DNA from: Nematopogon swammerdamellus
Taxonomy: Eukaryota > Arthropoda > Insecta > Lepidoptera > Adelidae
DNA: 64,000 nt
Direction: 5' to 3'
Assembly (NCBI GenBank): GCA_946902875.1
Contig: OX336339.1
Span: 800,397 to 864,396, forward strand
The position numbers were made by a program, and so were the translations under genes. The notes below the pieces were generated by a model. It made no database searches. It was not told the origin of the DNA and saw nothing but the letters and a program-made list of their open reading frames with translations. Positions 50,831 through 60,019 of this stretch are shown here, in pieces; the first letter of the stretch is position 1; every line of letters starts with the position of its first letter.

Positions 50831-51596
50831 TCACCCCACGATGTTTTGAAATTATTAACATTTTTATTAAATCACGCCATTCACAGGGGATTATTAGTAT
50901 GGTCAATTACTTATACTTATTCCCCCAATTCATTTATTATTCCTAATAATAATCTTTCGTGTACAGAGTACAGACAGACATGCCTCAAAAGAATATTAAA
51001 ATTGATAAGGACGATAGTGCGTACAAGAACGAAGGAAAAAGCGCTTTTTAATCCGTGCGTGCGTAAGACAGACGCAAAAAATCGGGGTGTGGCTATGTCG
51101 TGGACACGGCCGTGTGTTTTACGTGAATACGTGTACGTAACGGGTAATATTTTTCTAGAGCGTATTACGTAACGAATTCTTTGATCCTTTAGCTATCGAG
51201 TGGTGTAATTAAATTTTGGATGTAGATGATAGTTATGAAGCTGCAACACCAAACTGTATCCCCCGAATGAACCGATTTTGTTATGATCAGTTTTCTGGGT
51301 TGGCTCCCACTATGGAAGCAAATTTAAAGACGTATTCACGTCAAAATTTAACAATCATACTCTCTTAATCAGTGAGGGCTCCCGTCAAAGGGTCGCATGA
51401 CATCGACGACCGCGCCTCAAAATAATCCTTGCATAATGTTGATAAGTGATTGCGCCCACTCTTCTCGGCTCCAGGAAGCGCGGGGGGACGATGTAGACTG
51501 GAGACACTAGATGAATGTTCCTCATACATCATTCCAGAAAAAAATATGTTACCGATCAAATCAGCTTAGAAGCTGACTTCACATCGACTGATGTTT
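50831..51596. other. no gene identified
   Basis: It has a 108-residue frame without recognisable features (50846-51172) and a GC-rich block at 51385-51510. Both may be remnants of old mobile DNA. Confidence 0.3.
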
Positions 51597-52428
51597 TTTT
51601 AGGTTTCCGTATCCTTTTACTAGGCCTACGCCGCGGCGTAGGCCTAGTAAAAGGAAAAACGGCGCGCCGTCTGTCTGCCTGTCTGATGGCGGATATAACA
51701 ACAAATAAGTTCAAAATTCATGGTGGTTTCCATAGAAGAAACCAAAAAGTGTATGCGCGCGCGCCATCTACCGAATAGATTATGAAGCATTTTAACTAAT
51801 CATGGCATTTAACTAATATGAAGCATTTCATAACACGCCATCTAGATGGCGCGAGTGGCGCTAGCCATGACATGGCATGGCTCGATACAGCGCCGAGCCA
51901 TCCGTCTTGTTGGTAACCCGAAACTTACAGATGGTCTGGAGTCCCTGAGTCACAGACGATTTGTGGGTTCGCTTAGTCTGTTTTACAGATACTATCACGG
52001 ACGCTGCTCTGCGGAACTAGCATCCCTTATTCCCTGCCACCCGTCCTATCTCCGCATGACCCGTCGCAGAGAGACTCAGCACCCTTTTGTTGTTGACATT
52101 GGGCTTTTGAGAACCCATCGGTTCTCTAAATCGTTTCTTTGTCGCACCGCTAGAGTGTGGAACTGTCTTACGGCGGGTGTATTTCCTGAATCCTTTAACC
52201 TGGGTGTCTTCAAGCGTCGTATTAACGGGCTAGACAGCCTAGCAACAGTCCGCAAATCTGCTGGCATGGCACCTAACTGAGCGTGGTTTCGCGAGGAGAG
52301 GTGATTTTGGCTCTGTCGACTGCACCATTGGTCCCTCGGCACAGCCACCCATGCTGGTTCACATAAAAAAAAAAAAAATACGGAACCCTCGGTGCGCGTT
52401 CGACTCGCACTTGGCCGGTTTTTTTAAA
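51597..52428 (-). mobile_element. repeat C copy split by a Jockey-type LINE
   Basis: The left part (51597-51878) holds GGCGGATATAACAACAAATA, AAACCAAAAAGTGTATGCGC and GGCGCGAGTGGCGCTAGCCA; the right part (52380-52428) holds TACGGAACCCTCGGTGCGCG and CACTTGGCCGGTTTTTTT. Together they make one repeat C. Its far end has an extra inverted piece (ACTAGGCCTACGCC at 51618 and 51640). Confidence 0.8.
51879..52379 (+). pseudogene. Jockey-type LINE C-terminus with poly-A tail
   Basis: The frame reads GSIQRRAIRLVGNPKLTDGL, SHRRFVGSLSLFYRYYHGRC, PFVVDIGLLRTHRFSKSFLC, RTARVWNCLTAGVFPESFNL and GVFKRRINGLDSL before a stop at 52280. This ending (QRRA.RL.G.., FYR.YHG.C, LWN.LP.. motifs) is typical of Jockey-superfamily proteins. 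A 3' UTR and A14 end the insert. All catalytic parts are missing. It sits between two halves of repeat C. Confidence 0.8.
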
Positions 52429-52429
52429 T

Positions 52430-52800
52430 AGAAACTGACACGGTTGGCTACATCAACTACAACATCCGTGATGTCTGCCCATAACACCTGGGTGAACTAG
52501 GGGCCGTGTCAGTGCTTCCCTTCGGTAGTGCCGGCTAGACTGAGCTGGACGCAAAACACGAAATATTTAAATAGCCGTTTCAACAATCCTTTCATTCAGT
52601 GCGGTGGTATAAACCCGAGCGGGTTAAACCCTACCACCTAGTAAGGTAAGAAGGGAAGGTACCTACAGTTTTAAGTGGAATCCGAACCACGGTCATCCTC
52701 CAATGGTCGAGCGGTCACCCATCCATCCACTGAACGCGTCCAGGTATGCTTATAATCTCACAGACAGTCGACCGACCCCACCACTGAGCTGCCGAGGCTG
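52430..52800 (-). mobile_element. SINE-B, full length
   Basis: From AATAGAAACTGACACGGTTG to the head, where the 5S-like block is partly altered (minus strand GTGGATGGATGGGTGACCGC) and the A box region reads GGCAGCTCAGTGG. Confidence 0.85.
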
Positions 52801-53294
52801 TTTTAATGCGATATCCTTCGAACGTAATGACAATTGCATGTGAAGGCGCGTGCATTTCTTTACCCACAGACAGCCATAGATTCACAACGTAGAACAAAAA
52901 AATTTAAGCAACAATTATTGTTTACAATAAAATCAAAAGATGGCGTTACCAGTATTACCAGTGTCATGAACACAGGGGGAGTACCATTGCAATATGTGTG
53001 AAATAATGAGAGAATAAACTTATTGATAAAACGAGATAGGTACAGCCATCAAGACGTGTGGTCATGAACTAAGACTGAATCCGAGCAACGTAGCATCCTC
53101 ACGCGGACCGAAGTTGAACCGACCGTTAGCAAATACGCTATGGCTACCTACTGAGTACGCAATACGAACCATATCGAACAGATGGCGCGAGTGATGAACC
53201 GATTATAAGAGGGAACTCAAGTCGATTGCTATTTGACAGGTGATAAAAGGGACACAGGTCAAATTCGATTTGACAGATGTCAGTCGGGCGGAGC

Positions 53295-53512
53295 CGTAGG
53301 TGATCGCGAAATGTATCGGATGAGATTCTTTATTCTTTATTCTTTATTCTTTATTCATCATTCGTATGGTAGTACACTACGCTTGAATTTGTCCTGTTAG
53401 TTTTTACAATCCGGTTCGATTACACCCAGAAAGAAGAGCCGGCAAGAAACTTCGCAGGGTTCTTTTAACGTCTTCAATTACAATACATTGTGACTAGCTA
53501 CACAATAGACAC
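53295..53512 (-). mobile_element. LINE-H 3' tail
   Basis: (ATTCTTT)n, TCATCATTCGTATGGTAGTA, TTGTCCTGTTAGTTTTTACA, GAAGAGCCGGCAAGAAACTT, CAATACATTGTGACTAGCTA. It is the reverse of 20462-20772. Confidence 0.7.
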
Positions 53513-53759
53513 CGATTCGTACAAGTATCTCGCAAATGGTCTGACGCATGTTCATGTCAGTTCATCTGTCGGCGGGACAGTATTTCAATGTCCAAATCGG
53601 CCGACAGAGGGCTGTTAGGGGTGGGGTCTCTTATGAAAGGGAAGGCTTTTGATTGGCTAAAAGGGTTCGGAAACGCCAGGAAACGAAGTAGAGCCGAAGG
53701 GTCCCGAGTATGGGCCATTTAAACTCGTGCGCAGCCGATGTCGAGTCAGTTTAGTTTCG

Positions 53760-53800
53760 GGAGCCAGCAACATATTAACAAACACTCACGGTGAGTGTTA
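53760..53800 (+). promoter_or_regulatory. possible transcription start and splice donor
   Basis: TCGAGTCAGTTTAGTTTCGG at 53741 resembles an insect initiator, and ACTCACG|GTGAGTGT at about 53790 is a strong donor match. Together they suggest a transcript that starts inside the 3.5-kb element. This is inference only. Confidence 0.25.
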
Positions 53801-53896
53801 AGCTTGGCAAATCGCGTCGCGTGCTCATTGTCCAGACAAGTTCAAACTAGCTTGTTCACCAATACTTGGGTGTTTGAAGTTTAAAGTCGAGTGTAG

Positions 53897-54160
53897 CATA
53901 CCGATGGGGGAAGACCCTGAACCGCAAGGTCGGGGTTGGAAACCGGAGGTTCTGATGATAGCATACCAATGGGGGGAAGATCCTGGACCGCAAGGTCGGG
54001 GTTTGAAACCGGAGGTTCTGATGATAGCATGCCAATGGAGAAGGATCCTGGACCGAGAGGTTGGGGTTTGGAACCGGAGGCTATGTTCATTATACCGAGG
54101 GAGGATGGTCCTGGGCCGGAAGGTCGGGACTGGATACCAGAGGTTATAGTATGTTGAGAG
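53897..54160 (+). repeat. 65-66-bp tandem repeat, four units, open in both senses
   Basis: Units run AGCATACCGATGGGGGAAGA, CCGCAAGGTCGGGGTT, GAAACCGGAGGTTCTGATGA. The first two are in step, giving about 22-residue repeats (MGEDPGPQGRGWKPEV); later units slip frame. The minus strand is open for 117 residues with SEPPVSNPDLAVQDLPPIGM repeats. No start codon context or domain supports a protein. Confidence 0.75.
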
Positions 54161-55212
54161 AGCAAAGGGTAGTAATGAGAATTAAATTTGTGAAGGGATA
54201 ATTGAATCCACTGGACGATGAGCGTGCTCACCAAGAATAACTTGCTAAAATATACAACTCGTTAGGCCCTTACGGCACTAAAGACTACGAATAGTCGAGA
54301 TGTTACTAGTAGATTTTGTGACGCGAGTGTGTGTGAGTGAGTGCTGCGCGGCTTGATGGTCAAGTGAAGTGGTGCCTAGATAAAGGGCAAGGTTAACGTA
54401 GGTAGAGGTGTTGTGTTTGTATTGGATTTCAGAGTATTGCAGAAGTATAGGAAGCCTGTACCAGGTAGACGAGTGTCCTTAGCGATAACTGATTAGCTAG
54501 GGGTTCTTGTCAGTTGTACATCGTAGTAAATTCATGTTCTTTGAGCGCACCCGTACGTTTAGAGTTCGTAAATAAGAGGCTGGCGTAGATCAGGTATAAC
54601 TCTTGCATAGGGGAGACTACAGTTCAAGGTTAGAGAATAGAGGAGGTCTCGAGGGTGCGATGCACGTTTAAACGGATCGACCTGAGAGATGGCTGGGGAG
54701 GGAGCTGAGGTTGTCTAAGTTTGGTATTTTTCTAAGGACAGGTAGGAGGGAACATAATTAGGTACACTTAACACGTAGGTGCTATGTTCTAATAAGGAGC
54801 ATTGTACATACATTACACATACGCTTAAAGTAATCCCAGCAGAGGGAACGCTTCATTTGCACAGAATAGGCCTGGAGACCTTTAGGCACAGCTTTGGGTG
54901 AGGTTTAGTACCTTAGTCAACTGGTTGAAGGTCACAGCGATGGGCGTGGTGGAACTAGAAGGTGAGAAAACCTCACCTGGTTCAAGGGGCTCATCGTCTA
55001 CCCCTTTTGGGGTAAATTTTCTGACTTGGCGAAGCGAAAGATAAAGTGTTTGATACCAAATAGATAGAATGAAGAGCCTATAATCATATAAATTAGGATT
55101 ATAGTCCTGAGTAGAAACATAAGAACCTTTACAATAATAAAGCTAATGAATGTAGGCACGAAACGATGCGAAAGAAAAGCCAGGTACAATAAATATTAAA
55201 TAAATGATTTTA

Positions 55213-55470
55213 AGACCTCTTTTCTAACTCCTGCTAGGCTAGGAACTTTATTTAGTAACAGCTGTTATTCTTCTAAAAGAAGACAAGGTTCCTAAAAAGC
55301 TAGATAAATTTCTTCCAGGGGTTTTCTCTAACTCCTGCTAGGCCGTGGCTTTGCATTTTGTAAAGTTGTTTGACCAAAACAGGAATATAATTTGAAATGC
55401 TAAGTTCAAGAAAACCTAGGCAATTCCTTTCCAGCTGTTCCCCCTAACTCCTGCAAGGGGGTGAGTTATT
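55213..55470 (+). repeat. three spaced copies of a CTAACTCCTGC block
   Basis: TTTTCTAACTCCTGCTAGGC, TCTCTAACTCCTGCTAGGCC and CCCCTAACTCCTGCAAGG start three loosely similar segments of about 115 bases, each with an AA.CCTAGGCAA/AGCTAGATAA-like middle and TTCCAG before the next. The rest of 54170-56200 shows nothing I recognise. Confidence 0.5.
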
Positions 55471-56729
55471 TATTGTAGGTTATGTATGATAGAACGAGAA
55501 ATCTTCCAGCTGAATTAAGAGAAACGCTTATACTCCAAGGATCAGTGCTAGCATATCTGATCGCTCGAGGAAAGAAGCATATAGTAGGTTCCTTTGGTAG
55601 GAGAAGTCGTTGAACCTTGTAGGTATTCCAGAACTAATGATAGAGATCTCACACACCAGGTCATGCATCTCCAGGATTAGGCTGCATACTCCCTTTTAGG
55701 AAGAGAATAAACTGGTTGAAGAATACACACGTTTTCTCAGGTGTAGGAATTTCCGGAGGAGAGAACATAGATTGTTACAATATGGTAGAGGAGGCATAGT
55801 GATGTAGGAAAGGCGGACTTAGGCAGGAAATTATTAATGTAGTTAGATTATAACCCATAGAACAAAGATTAGGATAGGAAGGTTAAGGTTTGAGTTATTA
55901 CTCTGGGTGATACGGTTACACAACGCTTTCTTGAAGAGAGAAAGAGACAGTGTCCATTTCCGCTTAGGTCATTGTATACGTATGTATACATTGACTGAGC
56001 TTACCTATAGATCACTTGAATGCTAAACGCAGGCATGGTTTATTTCAGAGGTTACTCGTAGTATCGAGGATTTCTGTATAAATATTTGACGTTCCCTTGT
56101 CAATAGAGGAAGTAATGACAGGATTACTTAAGAGACGAGATCGAATACGTTACACCAGTATGTTTTAACTTGAAAATAAAAAATGTTCAAGATTTTTGTA
56201 ATGAATGCAGAATGGCGCCATCTAGCAGCACTAACAGAAAATTAAAAACAAATCGTTGAAAATAATGGCTCCAACAAGTAGCACTGCGATAGAATTAAAA
56301 AAAATTGTAACGCCATCTAGTGGTACTACAAAATTTTTTGCTTCCATTTTTTTTTTTTGTTTTACGTTGTGAATCTGCCACAGCTAACATGTATTATCTC
56401 ACTTAGCTTCATCTGGAGTATTTAGTTCGGTGATTAGAGATCGCATGTTAAATCAAAGAGGTCACTGTCGTGCTCCTCTATATTAAAAATATTACTGACC
56501 GTGCCACTTGGCTTGTGCGTGACCTCGGTCACTGTCGCATGCGCAATGTGCGGCGCGCCGCCGCGCCGCTCGGGCACATACATAATTACAATTTTGTTTT
56601 ATTGCCCGCGGCTCCGCGCGAATGAAATTCGAAAAGGACAAAGTAAATACAATTTGTATGGACTGACTGTTCTCGCATTTAGAGCCACTGCTCAGTATCC
56701 CAAGTAGATAGAGTGATGATGTCATCATC

Positions 56730-57118
56730 ATCAATATATTATATTACTAATAATAAATCTGTAAGGGATGATCATGGAGTAAGTTACTTGTTTTATGAGA
56801 TGCTGCGTTTGTTGGCTCTATTTATGATACTAAAATCTTTTCGGTATGTATGTATGCTCCTCCATAACTATTAAACCGATCATCCAAATTCTATGAAACT
56901 TCGTACAAGCACATTTACCTATACTATACGCGACACATGATAAGTTAAATAAAATTCAGTTCCGGTTGCGCTAAGATGTGGCTCTCATACAAACCGAATT
57001 GTTCCGCGCGCCGAAATAATGGTATCGCAGGAACGCAGCTCGGCCTTCTTTCTTATTTACTTACTTTCTACTTTTTGAATACTAATTTCACGCGAGCGAA
57101 GCCGTGGGCAAAAGCTAC
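56730..57118 (+). mobile_element. repeat E, near full length
   Basis: CTGTAAGGGATGATCATGGA, ATGATACTAAAATCTTTTCG, TAAACCGATCATCCAAATTC, GTGGCTCTCATACAAACCGA and GCGAGCGAAGCCGTGGGCAA, ending AAAGCTACTA. Confidence 0.8.
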
Positions 57119-57319
57119 TATATAATAAATAAAAAAAAAACTAGTGCACTACCAATTACCAACCACGATGTACAGCTGCAGCTAGTGTATCTAAACAATA
57201 AAAATGATGACCAGCAATTATACGTTGTGATAGATACGGAACCCTCCTCGCTGCGCGAGTCCGACTCGAACTTGGTCGTTTTTTTTTTACATTTAATGGT
57301 TTTAAAAATTAAATAATTT

Positions 57320-57715
57320 TTTTATTTTTTTATGGAAACTGACACGGTTGGCTACATCACCTACAGCATCCGTAATGTCAGCCCATAACACCGGGTGAAC
57401 TAGGTGCCATGTCAGTGCCTCCCTTCGATCGTGCCGGCTACACTGAACTGGACTGAAAACACAAACTATTTACATAACCGTTTCGACCGACGTTTTATTC
57501 AGTGCGGTGGTATCAACCCGGGAGGGTTGAACCCTACCCTACCACCAAGTAAGGTAGGAATGGAAGGAACCTACAGTTTTACATGGAATCCGAACCACGG
57601 TCAGCCTCCAACAGTCGAGCGGTCACCCATCCAAGTACTGACCGCGCCCAGCGTTGCTTAAAAATCAATCGACTACAGTCGACTGTCTGCACCACTGAGC
57701 TATCGAGGCTGACAA
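57320..57715 (-). mobile_element. SINE-B, full length; clearest 5S-like head
   Basis: On the minus strand the head reads GCCTCGATAGCTCAGTGGTG (tRNA-like A box), then the 5S-like block 57660-57619: TTAAGCAACGCTGGGCGCGG and TCAGTACTTGGATGGGTGAC-CGC, then GTGGTTCGGATTCCATG (B box), the body and the 3' end at 57330. It is inserted 1-5 bases after the stop codon of the exon-like frame at 57717-57956. Confidence 0.9.
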
Positions 57716-57716
57716 A

Positions 57717-57956
57717 TCAAATCTTTTCAAAAGCTACTCTCAAATAAACCGGCACATCTGGAGTCAATAATCCGGTGAACTTGATGGGCGTTGTACAACT
57801 ATTAAAGTAATCTGTGGTTGTACTGCCTTGAGAATACGAAACAGCCTCAAGTAGTGACACCTGCTTAGTCGCTAGGCGTGACCGGTTCCCTTCCACAACC
57901 ATTGACTTATATATTTCCACAACACGTCCGTCGTCGGAAGAATCTTTATGTATGTA
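57717..57956 (-). CDS. exon-like frame of unknown protein, partial
   Basis: Read on the minus strand, the frame is open from the end of repeat E to a stop at 57717: DSSDDGRVVEIYKSMVVEGN, RSRLATKQVSLLEAVSYSQG, STTTDYFNSCTTPIKFTGLL, TPDVPVYLRVAFEKI. Amino-acid composition is that of a normal folded protein, unlike the repeat frames around it. There is no start codon in context and no clear acceptor, since repeat E begins directly upstream. It may be the last exon of a host gene or a captured fragment. I do not recognise the family. Confidence 0.4.
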   Translation of the reverse strand, partial: YIHKDSSDDGRVVEIYKSMVVEGNRSRLATKQVSLLEAVSYSQGSTTTDYFNSCTTPIKFTGLLTPDVPVYLRVAFEKI

Positions 57957-58560
57957 CTAGCTTTTTCCCGCGGCTTCGCTCGCGTGAAATTCGTATTTAA
58001 AAAGAACAAAGTGAGTAAGCCCGCTACCGTACCTTTATTTCGGCGCGCGGAACAATTTGGTTTGTATGAGAGTCACATCTTAGCGTAACCGCAACTAAAT
58101 TTTATTATAGCCTATCCTGTGTCACGTATAGTTTTAAAAGCATCGAATTCGGATGATCGGTTTAAGAGTGATGGAGGAACATAAATACATACATACAGAA
58201 AAGATTTCTAAAAAAATCGTCAATTCAGTTTTAGTATCATACATTATAGAGTCTACAAACGCAATCCTTCCTTCCTTACCTATAATAAAATCCAACGTCT
58301 GCTTTCTGTCTGTCTGAGTGTCTGTCTGTCCGCTTATAACTCGAGAACCACTGAACCGATTTTAATAAAACAAAATTCTACGGATAGCTTGATTCTTCCC
58401 ATCAACTATAGATTACTACTTACTATCACGCTAAATAGCTTATGAGGTTAGCAGTGAAGTGAAATATGAGAGCGGGCGGAGCCGCGGGCACAGCTTGTAT
58501 CTTATAAAACAAAGTAACTTACTCCATGACCATCCCTCACAGATTTATTATTAGTATTGA
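57957..58560 (-). mobile_element. repeat E split by repeat F
   Basis: CTAGCTTTTTCCCGCGGCTT to AGAGTCTACAAACGCAA (57957-58266) and TCTTATAAAACAAAGTAACT to CAGATTTATTATTAGTATTG (58498-58560) are consecutive in repeat E. Confidence 0.8.
58267..58497 (-). mobile_element. repeat F, near full length
   Basis: From TATAATAAAATCCAACGTCT through CGCTTATAACTCGAGAACCA and TCACGCTAAATAGCTTATGA to GGCGGAGCCGCGGGCACAGC. It is the mirror of 41640-41855. No clear target-site duplication. Confidence 0.8.
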
Positions 58561-59186
58561 TGATGATATTGATTGAAAACACGTCTCGTCGGAAGAATAT
58601 TTATGTATTTACGAGTTTTAAAATGGGATGTCTCTAAATGCATAATGAAATTAATCAGCCTAATAAATAAAGCGAAGTTTCTACGAGCGACCGGCGGCGC
58701 AGCGGCCGTGTAACCTACGTCAATGTATGACTTATAATAACTCGAAAACTACTTTATTGATTTACATGCGTTTTTCATTGTTACATTCTGTCACTTTTTT
58801 AGATGGTTTTAGGATACAAATCATAACACTACGTCGTCGGCGGCCTGAGCTGTGAGCAAAAGTCACGTGAAGCGAGGCCGCGGGCAAAAACTAGTAACTG
58901 ATCAACTGAACTCTGTGTATGTCATATCGTAGATTTGGCTGTTGCGGGTACCTCTGGTCTCTTGGCACAGTCGCCCATACTGGTTTTCATAAAAAAAACC
59001 TAATAAATAGGAAAAGATTAAATATGACGACATAGATAAATGTATTTAATTTTATAATATATAAATAAATATATAAATAAAATACATAGATAAATGTATT
59101 TAATAAAATGTATTTAATATTACTCTTTATCTAGTTCCTAACTTAAAACTATGTACTCACGACACCACGTTCTGTATAAGTCATAA
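58561..59186. other. old repeat remnants, no gene
   Basis: It holds a piece shared with 34490-34610 (GCGAAGTTTCTACGAGCGAC, AACTCGAAAACTACTTTATT) and an AT-rich run. GCACAGTCGCCCATACTGG at 58965 is a LINE-tail word. Confidence 0.45.
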
Positions 59187-59771
59187 AAAACCCCCCGACC
59201 CTTAAAAATTCAAAAATAATTTCGGTTTACTTTCTTAAAGGAATCGGGGGACCGCTAGTAAATTCCCGCACAGCTCTCAGTTTTTATATTTTATTTACTT
59301 AGCGGTCTCCCGACTTCTTTAAGCGCGTCTTGCACCAACACGAGTTTAAAGTTAAGTAGCGAGTTATGGATTTAAACGCGGTTCACACATACAACGGGTG
59401 CTAGTTTAACGAGTTAAACTGGTTTATATATTAAATTTGTGTTGGTGCAAGTGGGCCTAAGTGAGTAAACGGAAAGTCTTTTTAAGGGCCGGTTTTTTTT
59501 TTAATTTGCAATTTAACTTTTATTTCAAGCTTTTAAAAAAAACCTCATGCAAATCGGTACAGTTTTTAAGATAATTAATGTTTTTATTATTAATTACCTA
59601 CTTGATTACAAACATAGCTAAGAACCATCCCAATTAAACCAGCTTTCTAATAAAAACACCGCATCCAAATCGGTCCATCCGTTTGGGAGTTACGATGCCA
59701 CAGACAGACACACACATACACACCCTCGTTAAACTTATAACAACCCTCTTTTTGCGTCGGGGGTTAAAAAA
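59187..59771 (-). mobile_element. repeat G, full length, ending at the tRNA terminator
   Basis: The element has the end words AACCCCCGACGCAAAAAGAG (right, minus strand) and GGGTCGGGGGGTTTTTT (left), the hairpin block at 59220-59330 and CCAAACGGATGGACCGATTT near the right. Its right end shares the T6 run with the tRNA gene at 59772. Confidence 0.75.
59766..59771 (-). terminator. RNA polymerase III terminator (T6)
   Basis: Six Ts on the minus strand follow the last base of tRNA-Pro directly. Confidence 0.8.
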
Positions 59772-59843
59772 GGGCTCGTCCGGGATTTGAACCCGGGACC
59801 TCTCACACCCAAAGCGAGAATCATGCCACTAGACCAACGAGCC
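59772..59843 (-). tRNA. tRNA-Pro: tRNA-Pro (anticodon UGG)
   Basis: The minus strand folds as a complete cloverleaf of 72 bases: acceptor GGCTCGT with ACGAGCC, A box TGGTCTAGTGG, anticodon arm TCTCGCT-TTGGGTG-TGAGAGG with TGG as anticodon, B box GGTTCAAATCC within a fully paired T arm (TCCCGGG/CCCGGAC), and C as discriminator. A T6 terminator follows at once. No mismatch suggests decay, so it should be a working gene that reads proline codons CCA and, by wobble, CCG/CCU. Confidence 0.95.
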
Positions 59844-60019
59844 GCTTGCGTGCTGCGTTAGAATGTGTCTGCCTTTGTTATTAATTTTCTTTTGTAGGTA
59901 TTTGTTCAGTTGCTAATTATGACCACGCTAATTACGAATTGCAAAATCCTAATAAATATATGAAACGAAGTTTCTACAGGCGACCGGCCGTGTAACGTAC
60001 GTAATTTTTTTAAGTGAAA

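Larger units (their letters stand above)
52878..56375. mobile_element. 3.5-kb non-coding element with short terminal inverted repeats
   Basis: AGATTCACAACGTAGAACAA at 52878 and the complement of AGATTCACAACGTAAAACAA ending at 56375 face each other; AGATGGCGTTAC recurs inside each end at 60 and 57 bases. No transposase or other protein is found. Inside are a LINE-H tail, a 65-bp tandem repeat, and three 'TAACTCCTGC' repeats. Base composition (AG-rich) is unlike the flanks and no other repeat family intrudes between 53513 and 56300. Confidence 0.5.

Noticed and set aside
50846..51172. A 108-residue frame
   Set aside because: It has no recognisable motif, poor start context and composition near that of random frames here.
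54998..55189. A small hydrophobic membrane protein on the minus strand
   Set aside because: It is AT-rich sequence read as Phe/Ile/Leu, without support from context.
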